A stretch of 36,601 nucleotides of DNA from UBA10906 sp049296695. GTDB taxonomy: Bacteria > Pseudomonadota > Gammaproteobacteria > Methylococcales > Methylomonadaceae. The position numbers were made by a program, and so were the translations under genes. The stretch is from assembly GCA_049296695.1 (NCBI GenBank), contig JBAQSX010000193.1, positions 1-36,601 on the forward strand, written 5' to 3'. The notes under the pieces are model-generated. The model saw only the letters and a list, made by a program, of their open reading frames with translations. It was not told the origin of the DNA and did not search any database. Shown one piece after another: positions 1 through 6,503 of this stretch (its first letter is position 1; every line of letters begins with the position of its first letter).

Positions 1-275
1 ATCAACATTAAATGGGTCAGTGTTACGGCTAACATGCCCATTGAAAATAAATGAAAATGTGATACTTCCAGCATACCTTCATAACTACGCGGCTGAGTGA
101 AGTTTTCCTCAGAGCCTAAATAATAAATAATCACTGAGCTGGGTGTTAAATCCATGCGATGAAAATACATTAAAGCATTACTCACACAGAGTAATACGAT
201 ATAGCCTAAGAATAATAACACTAAAGTATTTAATAGCGACTTACGTTGTTGTTCACCTGTTGCAAAATAACGCAT
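1..275 (-). CDS. Membrane protein of unknown function, truncated by the window edge
   Basis: About 91 N-terminal residues are visible; the C-terminus lies beyond position 1. The ATG (275-273) overlaps the TAA of the FMN-binding gene by one base, and GGTGA sits just upstream, so the two genes should be translationally coupled. A short basic N-terminus (MRYFATGEQQRK) is followed by a hydrophobic helix at about residues 13-37, a hydrophilic stretch, and a second helix containing three histidines (SHFHLFSMGMLAVTLTHLML). Histidines inside or next to a membrane helix often bind haem or metal, so an electron-transfer or metal-transport partner for the neighbouring flavoprotein is possible, but that is inference. 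I do not recognise the family. That it is a real gene is supported by the overlap, the composition and the operon position. Confidence 0.7.
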   Translation of the reverse strand, partial: MRYFATGEQQRKSLLNTLVLLFLGYIVLLCVSNALMYFHRMDLTPSSVIIYYLGSEENFTQPRSYEGMLEVSHFHLFSMGMLAVTLTHLML

Positions 276-805
276 TAGTGCTTCACCATTATTTCATAAA
301 ACGCCATGACTTTACGCACACTATTTAATGCTGAACGGGTACTTAAGGTCGCGCCTGAAATACCATCAACACCTTTATTTAATTCTAATTCTGTAATTGG
401 TTTTTTAATTAAAGCATCAAACCAACGTTGGGGGGCTTCATATTCGGGTGGCTCGTGAAAGGCTAATAAATACACGCTAGTTAATTCACCACTAGGGCTT
501 AATACTATCATGATGGTTTCAGGTTTGGTTCTTACCGTTTCACTTTCAATGGCAGCGTAAGCTAATACCTTGTCTTTATCTTTACCGACATAAAAAGTAA
601 ATAAGCCCGACTCTAATTTTACTTTGGCTAATTGCTGAATTTTTTCAATTTGCGCCTCATCGGGAAATAAAGATTCTGATTCTACAGTTGCATTTTTACC
701 AAAGGCTAATTCTAAGGCTTCACTTTTGCTGTAATAGATTTTGCTATAACTACTGTTAGCAAAACTTATTAATAATAAGCCTAGTAGTATTTGTAATGTT
801 TTCAT
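275..805 (-). CDS. Exported FMN-binding domain protein with covalent flavin motif
   Basis: Predicted 176-residue exported flavoprotein. The ATG at 805-803 is chosen because it begins a clear signal peptide (MKTLQILLGLLLISFANSSYS); in-frame codons further upstream run into the palindromic repeat and would bury the signal. Near the C-terminus is DGISGATLST, matching the D-x-x-S-G-A-T-x-S/T motif of FMN_bind domains such as NqrC and RnfG, where ApbE attaches FMN covalently to the last Ser or Thr. No ApbE gene is in the window. The protein probably carries electrons in the periplasm. It lies between a Fur-box-controlled porin and a histidine-containing membrane protein, suggesting a role in iron reduction or uptake; this is inference. 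The domain assignment is strong, the substrate unknown. Confidence 0.82.
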   Translation of the reverse strand: MKTLQILLGLLLISFANSSYSKIYYSKSEALELAFGKNATVESESLFPDEAQIEKIQQLAKVKLESGLFTFYVGKDKDKVLAYAAIESETVRTKPETIMIVLSPSGELTSVYLLAFHEPPEYEAPQRWFDALIKKPITELELNKGVDGISGATLSTRSALNSVRKVMAFYEIMVKH

Positions 806-869
806 AAATGTATGCTTGGAAGTTGTCGCGCTGAAATACTTAAGATAGTAGCACGTTTTATAAAAAGCA

Positions 870-919
870 GGAGTGCAAGCTTTGCTTGCTAAGTGACTAG
901 CAAGCAAAGCCTGCACTCC
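870..919. repeat. Long imperfect palindrome, possible terminator of the porin gene
   Basis: Arms at 870-890 and 899-919 are inverted copies of 21 bases with one mismatch, separated by 8 bases. Read on the minus strand the hairpin follows the porin stop codon and is followed by TGCTTTTTATAAAA, so it could terminate or attenuate transcription between the porin and the flavoprotein gene. The left-arm text GAGTGCAAGCTTT recurs at 2815-2827, which marks it as one of a dispersed repeat family. Confidence 0.75.
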
Positions 920-929
920 ATTTTTATTT

Positions 930-2351
930 TTAGAAAATAAAACCAAAACCTAAATTAAAGTCATCGGCTAATGAGCCTTTTTTGGCATTGAAATTACGAT
1001 AATCAGCTTTAATGACTACGTTAGGAATGGGTTTGTATTGCAATCCAAATTGATAGATGTATTGGTCTTTGCTATTGTCATCGGCATAACCTGTTGGCGC
1101 ATTGGCGATGGTGTCGTATTGTTCATAGCGGAAAAACGGCGCGAGGTATTGGGTACTGTCTTGAAACAATAACGGCAAAATATCGTAGCCCACTTCGGTG
1201 TACCAACCATAGTTTTCTGAACCAATAGTCTGTCCTTTAGCCGCACTAAGTACCCCCGCATCGTCAATATGTCCCCATGAGCCAAGGGCGCGAACTTCTA
1301 AGCCGCGATATTTCCATTGCAAATGCCCTTCGTATAGTTGGGTAAGCGCGTTAATTTTTTGTCCTGCGTAAGTTTGATTTTGTCCCGCATAACCAACATA
1401 GCTTGAACCGCCTAGGGTTACACTAGGAACGGCTTGGGGGTTGTAGTCCATTCTGACCACATAGCCAAAGTTTTCGGCTTGCGTGTTACTGCCCGCTTGT
1501 CGCCCATCACGAATACCATTGGCGTTATAGCCAGCGGCATTCATGCCATTGACTATATAAGCGGTGTAGCTTAAATCAGGGGTGATTTGTCCAAATAAAC
1601 CCACACCCATTTCACGCCATGTGCTAGGAATAATACGGCGTTCTACTTCAGGGCGGTTATTACCAAAGAAAAAGGGCGGTTCGTGGATTTGGTTGATAAA
1701 GCCCATAGGTATTAGCACCATGCCCGCGCGAATATTGGCTAATGGATTAATAAAAAAGTCCAAAGCGGCAAATTCAACCGATACTTCACCTTTTTCTTCA
1801 GCACCCTCACCTGTAGTGGCGTGTTCAAATTCGAGTTCGCTGTTAAATAGAATACGGTCACTAAATTTATAACCCGCATATAACACCATGCGTTCCATAT
1901 CAGCCACATCGGTTTTACCGTTTTTATCACCGACAAAGGTTTGGTAATTGCCTTCACCATAACCGCCTATCGATAAACCTTTGCCAATACCATACACTTT
2001 TGAAGCCGCTGGGCCTAAACCATAAGCACTCTTGTATTTAGCCTCTTCAGGAATGGCTAAATTAGTGCGCAATCTTTCCACTTCTTGGCTTAGCACATTG
2101 GTTTTACGTTCTAAGTTTTTGACTTCATTACTAGCAGGTGCTGGCGTGGCGGTGCTGGTACTAACCGTTGCGTTTGGCTCAGTTTTAGCGGCAACTGCGG
2201 CTTTTAGGCTGTCGATTTGTTGTTGTTGGGCTTTGATGATCTGCCACATTTCCTCCATTGTTTTGGGTTTATCCACAGCGTGGACAGGCAAGCTATGCGC
2301 TAATAAAATAGCAAGTAACGCGTTAATAGGCGTTTTTTTAAAAGTATTCAT
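930..2351 (-). CDS. Outer-membrane porin with N-terminal coiled coil
   Basis: A 473-residue outer-membrane beta-barrel protein. It begins with a signal peptide (about residues 1-25, cleavage after LPVHA), then a Gln/Lys-rich helix that looks like a trimerising coiled coil (about 30-95, with an Ala/Thr/Pro-rich break), then a long region of alternating aromatic and polar strands ending in FNLGFGFIF. A C-terminal Phe is the usual BamA recognition signal. The overall plan matches porins of the phosphate-selective O/P-like type in sulfur bacteria; the substrate cannot be read from sequence. AGGAT lies 13 bases before the ATG. A TATAAT -10 box and a Fur-like operator lie upstream, so iron-responsive expression is likely. 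The flavoprotein gene follows on the same strand beyond a strong hairpin. Confidence 0.8.
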   Translation of the reverse strand: MNTFKKTPINALLAILLAHSLPVHAVDKPKTMEEMWQIIKAQQQQIDSLKAAVAAKTEPNATVSTSTATPAPASNEVKNLERKTNVLSQEVERLRTNLAIPEEAKYKSAYGLGPAASKVYGIGKGLSIGGYGEGNYQTFVGDKNGKTDVADMERMVLYAGYKFSDRILFNSELEFEHATTGEGAEEKGEVSVEFAALDFFINPLANIRAGMVLIPMGFINQIHEPPFFFGNNRPEVERRIIPSTWREMGVGLFGQITPDLSYTAYIVNGMNAAGYNANGIRDGRQAGSNTQAENFGYVVRMDYNPQAVPSVTLGGSSYVGYAGQNQTYAGQKINALTQLYEGHLQWKYRGLEVRALGSWGHIDDAGVLSAAKGQTIGSENYGWYTEVGYDILPLLFQDSTQYLAPFFRYEQYDTIANAPTGYADDNSKDQYIYQFGLQYKPIPNVVIKADYRNFNAKKGSLADDFNLGFGFIF

Positions 2352-2388
2352 AGACTTAGAATCCTAATCGAAAATTTATGTTGTAGCG

Positions 2389-2418
2389 ATTATAGGATAA
2401 GGACTTCTCTAAATGCAA
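2389..2418 (-). promoter_or_regulatory. Promoter of the porin operon
   Basis: On the minus strand a perfect TATAAT (2394-2389) lies 18 bases downstream of TTGCAT (2418-2413). It is about 38 bases upstream of the porin ATG. The -35 element lies inside the Fur-like box. Confidence 0.65.
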
Positions 2419-2432
2419 ACGATTCTTATTTG
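2411..2432 (-). promoter_or_regulatory. Fur-like operator overlapping the porin -35 element
   Basis: The minus-strand text AATAAGAATCGTTTGCATT agrees with the Fur consensus AATGATAATNATTATCATT at 14 of 19 positions by hand count. It covers the -35 element, the usual place for Fur repression. The identification rests on resemblance only. Confidence 0.6.
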
Positions 2433-2692
2433 GAAGGCTGTTTTTATGTATTTTAATCCTTCTGTACATGACAAAAAATAACTGGTTAAAATGATATAAA
2501 AACATTAAAAATCAATTTGTTATGATGGGTATAAGCTGATTATTCAACTGGCATAAAACAACACAGGATTGTTTGCTCAGTGATTGCAGGCGAGCAGGAA
2601 TGAATCGGCTAATTTTAAATAAGTTAATCACTACCCTATTATTAAAAAACAGAATAGAGCAATAATGCTATTCAAAATAAGTTTTGAACGCT

Positions 2693-2728
2693 CAAAAATA
2701 GGCGAATAAATTTTAAATTTTATTCGCC
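2693..2728 (-). terminator. Rho-independent terminator of the radical SAM/Lgt-like operon
   Basis: GGCGAATAAA (2701-2710) pairs with TTTATTCGCC (2719-2728) around an AT loop. On the minus strand the stem is followed by TATTTTTG (2700-2693). It lies about 130 bases after the Lgt-like stop codon. Confidence 0.7.
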
Positions 2729-2814
2729 TTGAGATGATATAAAATTTTTAAGTATCTAAACACTAACTAGTATTAACTGAAGTTAGGCAAAGATTGTTAA
2801 ATAAGCCTTATCAA

Positions 2815-2836
2815 GAGTGCAAGCTTTACTTGCACT
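2815..2836. repeat. Short palindromic repeat related to the 870-919 element
   Basis: AGTGCAAG (2816-2823) and CTTGCACT (2829-2836) form a perfect 8-base stem around CTTTA. The left side, GAGTGCAAGCTTT, is identical to the left arm of the larger palindrome at 870-919. It lies just after the Lgt-like stop codon. Confidence 0.6.
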
Positions 2837-2859
2837 GTCATTCAATAATCTGCATCACT

Positions 2860-3606
2860 TCAGTTATTAATTTTCCGCCAATCACGCCACACTAAAGGCA
2901 AATACAGTATTAATGCTATGATGCACAGCCATTGAATACCCGATAATTCTAACCAATAGGCATAAGGCACAGCTTTAAAACTATCGATAAATAATCGCCA
3001 TAATAAATAACTGGCTAAATATAATTTAAAAGATAATCCAGAAACGCGCGTTAATACGTTGCGATTTTTATAAAGTATTAACCCGATAATACTGACAAAA
3101 ACCATATCATATAGTTGCGTAGGATGGCGATAAATACCATCACCAAAATCCATGCCCCAAGGTAATTGCGTGGCATTGCCATAAGTTGCATCATGCAAAC
3201 CCGCTAAAAAACAACCTACTCGTCCAATAATAGTGCCGATAATTAACGGTAATATAAAATTATCCCCTGTGGAATAAGTAATCGTATTGATTTTTTTAAT
3301 CAGTTCCACGCCCAGCAAGCCGCCTAATAAACCACCGACAATACTTTGTCCTTGTAATAAAACCAACCAACCATTTTGTGTAATAAGCTGGGGATATTCT
3401 AAAGCAAATACGATTTTATTACCTATCGCCGCGCCCAAAATACAGCCCAATAATACTCTAAAACTCTCACCTTGCATTATGCTTTGTTGGCGTTTTTGTT
3501 TTTTAATTAAGCGATAACTCTGCACGCCTAATAAAATTGCCAGCCATTCAAATATAGTATGAATCTGATAAGCGGTTTGCATAGAAAATTGCGGCGTAAT
3601 TAACAT
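2860..3606 (-). CDS. Lgt-like integral membrane protein (diverged prolipoprotein diacylglyceryl transferase family)
   Basis: A 248-residue protein with about seven hydrophobic helices. It carries a diverged Lgt signature: GRVGCFLAGLHDATYG followed by LPWGMDFGDGIYRHPTQLYD. In true Lgt the first motif is GRxGNFxNxExxG and the second HPSQLYE. Here the Arg is kept, the Asn is Cys and the motif Glu is not evident, so ordinary diacylglyceryl transfer to lipoproteins is doubtful. The fold and the HPTQLYD motif suggest it still binds phosphatidylglycerol or another membrane lipid. Its ATG overlaps the end of the radical SAM gene by seven bases, which implies coupled translation and a shared pathway. 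It is the last gene of the operon. A housekeeping lgt would be expected elsewhere in the genome. Confidence 0.78.
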   Translation of the reverse strand: MLITPQFSMQTAYQIHTIFEWLAILLGVQSYRLIKKQKRQQSIMQGESFRVLLGCILGAAIGNKIVFALEYPQLITQNGWLVLLQGQSIVGGLLGGLLGVELIKKINTITYSTGDNFILPLIIGTIIGRVGCFLAGLHDATYGNATQLPWGMDFGDGIYRHPTQLYDMVFVSIIGLILYKNRNVLTRVSGLSFKLYLASYLLWRLFIDSFKAVPYAYWLELSGIQWLCIIALILYLPLVWRDWRKINN

Positions 3607-5027
3607 GATTTGCGTTGCTCAGTCCACGCGGCAATTTCACTACGGATTTTTTCGGTTAATACTGCTCTGTTGCCGCGATAAAATAAATTAAAGGCTTCAA
3701 AAGGAATTAATTTGCCGTCAGGCGTGGCAATATGCACGCAAGATTTTTTTAAGGCGCGAATATCTAAATTATGCGCGTCCATAAACTGCACAATTAATAC
3801 TCTAAATATATTACTATAATTTAAATTAACACTCGCCACTTTTGGCAAACAACATAATAATTCTGATAAACAAGAGGCTTGATTTTGCGGTGATAAATTA
3901 GTGGCAAATAATTTAAATAATTGCTGTTTCATCATCGGGTCGCGCTCAAAAGCAATAGTATTACTTGACCCTGCTAATATCTCTTGCGGATTTAAATAAC
4001 GCGTTAAGGGCAGTATTTGATTATTTTGTTTTAAAGCATACGCCATTGCTAAAGTATCGGGATTACATGGCACGGGTAATATATCGTCGAGAGTAAATAA
4101 ATTAGACTGCTCGGCAATGCGGCGGCGAATTTCACTGACCGTTAAACGCTGTTCAAGCGTAAAGTTTTCCACCCGCCCCGCGTCCTGTACGGGTTGCAAA
4201 GTCACGCCGCGCACACATTGCCATTGCTGGGCGTGTTGTATCACTTGCCCTATTTGCTGGTCATTAATGCCGCGTTTGACGGTCATCACCAAGGTGGTAG
4301 AAATTTGATGGGCTTCTAATTGCGTTAAGGCGGCGTGATGCGTGCTGGCAAGGGTCGCGCCGCGTAGGTTTTGCAACGCCTTGTTTTCTAAAGAATCAAA
4401 CTGCAAATAGATTTCTAAAGCGGGTGTGTATTGACTTAAACGCGCTGTAAAATCAGGGTCTTGGGCGATACGCAAGCCATTGGTATTAATCATTAAATGC
4501 CGAATCGGACGTTTGCGCGTCTCATCTAAAATGGCAAAAAACTCAGGATGCAAAGTCGGTTCACCGCCTGAAATTTGCACTACATCCGGCTCACCTTCGT
4601 TGGCGACAATGCTATCTAACATGGCGATAATGTCGCGCATACTGGCGTGTTTGCCGTGATTAGGCGCGGATTCGGCGTAACACACAGGGCAACGTAAATT
4701 ACATCGCTCAGTAATTTCTAACACGCTCACGCAAGAGTGTTGCATGTGACTAGGACAAAGACCGCAATCATAAGGGCAACCATAACGCATGGGGGTATTA
4801 AATTTTTGCGGTAATTCGGGTGGTTTTATATAAACTTCTCGGCATAAGCGATAATAATCCGCATCATCACTAATTAATACCCGTTCAGTACCATGCGCGG
4901 CGCACCATTTTTCTAAATAAACGTGATTCTCTTTAATTAATATAGTAGCTTCTACTGGACGCAAACAACTGGTACAAACTGAGCTGGTGGTGTCATAAAA
5001 TAAATAAGGGCGAGTTTTACGGCTCAT
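3600..5027 (-). CDS. Radical SAM enzyme of the Tes/MJ0619 (COG1964-like) type
   Basis: A 475-residue radical SAM protein. The start MSRKTRPYLF (5027) is preferred to an ATG at 5060 because the same start is preserved in a duplicated copy at 5435. In order: an N-terminal metal-binding knuckle with C18, C21, C42 and H45 (KWCAAHG); an extra cysteine cluster YGCPYDCGLCPSHMQHSC (C84, C88, C91, C99); the SAM cluster CNLRCPVC (C109, C113, C116); the QISGGEPTLHPEF stretch that binds SAM; and a C-terminal domain with CLSELLCC and a CVH...PDGKLIPF motif. This layout is that of archaeal tetraether synthase Tes and its bacterial relatives, which join lipid chains through C-C bonds. Lipid chemistry is inferred and supported by the coupled Lgt-like gene. 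The start overlaps the preceding small membrane protein gene by 11 bases. Confidence 0.82.
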   Translation of the reverse strand: MSRKTRPYLFYDTTSSVCTSCLRPVEATILIKENHVYLEKWCAAHGTERVLISDDADYYRLCREVYIKPPELPQKFNTPMRYGCPYDCGLCPSHMQHSCVSVLEITERCNLRCPVCYAESAPNHGKHASMRDIIAMLDSIVANEGEPDVVQISGGEPTLHPEFFAILDETRKRPIRHLMINTNGLRIAQDPDFTARLSQYTPALEIYLQFDSLENKALQNLRGATLASTHHAALTQLEAHQISTTLVMTVKRGINDQQIGQVIQHAQQWQCVRGVTLQPVQDAGRVENFTLEQRLTVSEIRRRIAEQSNLFTLDDILPVPCNPDTLAMAYALKQNNQILPLTRYLNPQEILAGSSNTIAFERDPMMKQQLFKLFATNLSPQNQASCLSELLCCLPKVASVNLNYSNIFRVLIVQFMDAHNLDIRALKKSCVHIATPDGKLIPFEAFNLFYRGNRAVLTEKIRSEIAAWTEQRKSC

Positions 5028-5319
5028 GGGTTTTGTCCTGATTATTGGAATTATTATCATCTTGCGCGTAATTATTATTTTCTTTTGGTTTTACGAATAC
5101 ACCTTTAATAATAAACCAACCTAAAAACATAGGGATTAATGATATTAATAACATGAATACAAAGCTAAAAAAATTGTCATTAAATAATGCGATGTTGCTA
5201 TGAAATATATCTTTTATATAAAGAACAAAACAATTACCACCTCCGATTAAAAAACAAATCCCTATAAGCAAACTTATTCCTTTAAAAAATAAATCTAAAC
5301 ATTTAGTTAATGACGACAT
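5017..5319 (-). CDS. Small membrane protein, LLIG..LIGG..CF module (copy before the radical SAM gene)
   Basis: A 100-residue protein with two predicted membrane helices: LLIGICFLIGGGNCFVLYI at about 17-35 and a second at about 50-73 ending in GWFIIKGVFVKP. An Asn/Asp-rich hydrophilic tail ends in NNQDKTHEP. AGGA lies ahead of the ATG at 5319. The first helix matches the modules in the 77- and 245-residue neighbours. The tail resembles RQDKTHES of the 77-residue protein because a DNA duplication spans the end of this gene and the start of the radical SAM gene. The last 11 bases overlap the radical SAM start, implying coupling. No known family was recognised; a small membrane partner or scaffold for the radical SAM/Lgt-like pair is one possibility. 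Confidence 0.72.
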   Translation of the reverse strand: MSSLTKCLDLFFKGISLLIGICFLIGGGNCFVLYIKDIFHSNIALFNDNFFSFVFMLLISLIPMFLGWFIIKGVFVKPKENNNYAQDDNNSNNQDKTHEP

Positions 5320-5348
5320 GATGGAGTCCTATTTTTAACTTAGACTAT

Positions 5349-5435
5349 TTAATAATATTTTTTTGCTATTGCTGAAGCCCAATCAACTAATCTGGTAGTA
5401 TCATAAAATAAATAAGGGCGAGTTTTACGACTCAT
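5349..5435 (-). pseudogene. Duplicated 5' stub of the radical SAM gene
   Basis: Starting at ATG 5435-5433, the first 14 codons encode MSRKTRPYLFYDTT, identical in protein sequence to the start of the radical SAM gene at 5027 and nearly identical in DNA. Similarity ends in codon 15. The frame then runs through RLVDWASAIAKKYY to a stop at 5351-5349. Just as at the intact gene, it overlaps the end of a small membrane protein gene by 11 bases. It is best read as the remnant of a tandem duplication of the junction between the two genes, not as a functional product. Confidence 0.85.
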
Positions 5436-5658
5436 GTGTTTTATCCTGACGCTTAATTAGTTTTTTAATAGCAAATAGCATCATAAAGCCACCCAATAAC
5501 GCTAAAACTAATGTAATGCCAATTACAATAGCATCATCTGCTGATTGACTATAATGTGACATAACAGCAAAACAGGCACTACTCAGTAAGCCGCCTATTA
5601 AAAATATAAAGCCAATGAGTAGCAATAAAATTTTAATTAAAATATTTAAAAGTGACAT
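5425..5658 (-). CDS. Small membrane protein, LLIGF.FLIGG..CF module (77 residues)
   Basis: A 77-residue protein with two hydrophobic helices: KILLLLIGFIFLIGGLLSSA at about 9-28, then CFAV, and VIGITLVLALLGGFMMLFAI at about 45-64. A short basic tail ends RQDKTHES. AGGA six bases before the ATG (5658) is a good ribosome site. It is a paralogue of the 100-residue protein at 5017-5319 and of both halves of the 245-residue protein at 5680-6417, sharing the LLIGF-x-x-LIGG core followed by Cys-Phe. The gene overlaps the start of the radical SAM stub by 11 bases. Function unknown; it lies in the same operon as the radical SAM and Lgt-like genes. Confidence 0.72.
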   Translation of the reverse strand: MSLLNILIKILLLLIGFIFLIGGLLSSACFAVMSHYSQSADDAIVIGITLVLALLGGFMMLFAIKKLIKRQDKTHES

Positions 5659-5679
5659 GGTTTATCCTATTCTCACTTG

Positions 5680-6417
5680 TTATTCTTTATCATCTTCTAA
5701 TTCATCAATATAAATGTTTTCGCTAGGTTTTTCTAATACTTTCTCAATTAAAATCCAGCCAAACACGCCTATACAAAAAGGTATTAACACAACCCATCCA
5801 GAAGAAAATAATTGTTTGAGCGATTCAATGGGATTAAATAATCCTGCAACCACAATGACTGCAAAACAACCGCCTCCGCCTACTAATAATAAAAAACCAA
5901 TCAATAAGCCTACTGCTTTTAAAAACAAGCTAACTATTCCATTTAAAGAGAATATGTCATATAACGCTACTTTTTTAGAAATAGCGGTATTATCTATAAT
6001 TGAGTGAATCGATAAGTATAGCAATGCTCCTAAACTAAAGATAAGCGTTGAGTTTAAAGCGGTACTGGTAAAATGTTGACTTGCTGAACGCGCGGCTATT
6101 TTTGCAAATAAGAAATTAAGAAATAAGATTTCACTAATTAATAAACATAAAAAACTGCATAGCAACAGCGTTCCTTTAGATAAATTTAGGTTTCTATATA
6201 AACTAGTGCTGTTTAAAGTTTTCCATAAAAATTGTATTAACCAATAACTTATAGATAATGCTAAGACTGCTATTAATCCGATTGCTATTATGCTAATACT
6301 TAATTTATCTAGGTTTTTATAAATTAATAATGCAATAAAACAACCAGCCCCTACAATGTTGCCTATTAGCAAGACAAACCCTATTAATAGACTTAAACAT
6401 TTGAGTAAAAATGACAT
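5680..6417 (-). CDS. Membrane protein with two LLIGF..LIG..CF modules
   Basis: A 245-residue hydrophobic protein with about six or seven membrane helices and an acidic tail (YIDELEDDKE). The N-terminal helix (LSLLIGFVLLIGNIVGAGCF, about residues 8-27) and a second copy near residue 170 (VGLLIGFLLLVGGGGCF) show that it was built by duplication or fusion of the same module seen singly in the next two genes. The C-terminal part (FGWILIEKVLEKPSEN) resembles GWFIIKGVFVKPKEN of the 100-residue protein, so its last third is a full copy of that protein. It is the first gene of the minus-strand operon and lies just after the EamA terminator. No clear Shine-Dalgarno site was seen. I do not recognise a characterised family. 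Confidence 0.7.
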   Translation of the reverse strand: MSFLLKCLSLLIGFVLLIGNIVGAGCFIALLIYKNLDKLSISIIAIGLIAVLALSISYWLIQFLWKTLNSTSLYRNLNLSKGTLLLCSFLCLLISEILFLNFLFAKIAARSASQHFTSTALNSTLIFSLGALLYLSIHSIIDNTAISKKVALYDIFSLNGIVSLFLKAVGLLIGFLLLVGGGGCFAVIVVAGLFNPIESLKQLFSSGWVVLIPFCIGVFGWILIEKVLEKPSENIYIDELEDDKE

Positions 6418-6448
6418 AATTATAGTAATTCTAATAGTTGCTACTAAA

Positions 6449-6480
6449 ACGACTGCCAGTCTTTGAAGACTGGCAGTCGT
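6449..6480 (-). terminator. Perfect hairpin terminator after the EamA transporter gene
   Basis: Arms at 6449-6463 and 6466-6480 pair perfectly (15 bases, ACGACTGCCAGTCTT) around a two-base loop. On the minus strand the stem is followed by TTTAG. It separates the EamA gene from the small-membrane-protein operon. Confidence 0.75.
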
Positions 6481-6503
6481 ATTTGGTTTTAAAGCAGTAA
6501 TTA

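Larger units (their letters stand above)
2352..2859. other. Intergenic region between the porin and Lgt-like genes
   Basis: This 508-base AT-rich stretch holds the porin promoter and Fur-like box at its left end, a rho-independent terminator of the Lgt-like operon (2693-2728), and a small palindromic repeat (2815-2836). I see no convincing coding region or RNA gene in the rest. Confidence 0.6.

Noticed and set aside
143..328. A 61-codon plus-strand frame at the left end
   Set aside because: It is antisense to the real membrane protein and flavoprotein genes.
3600..5027. Archaeal contamination as the source of the Tes-like gene
   Set aside because: The codon use and overlaps with bacterial-type neighbours, and the Lgt-like gene in the same operon, argue that it belongs to this chromosome. 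Bacterial Tes relatives are known.
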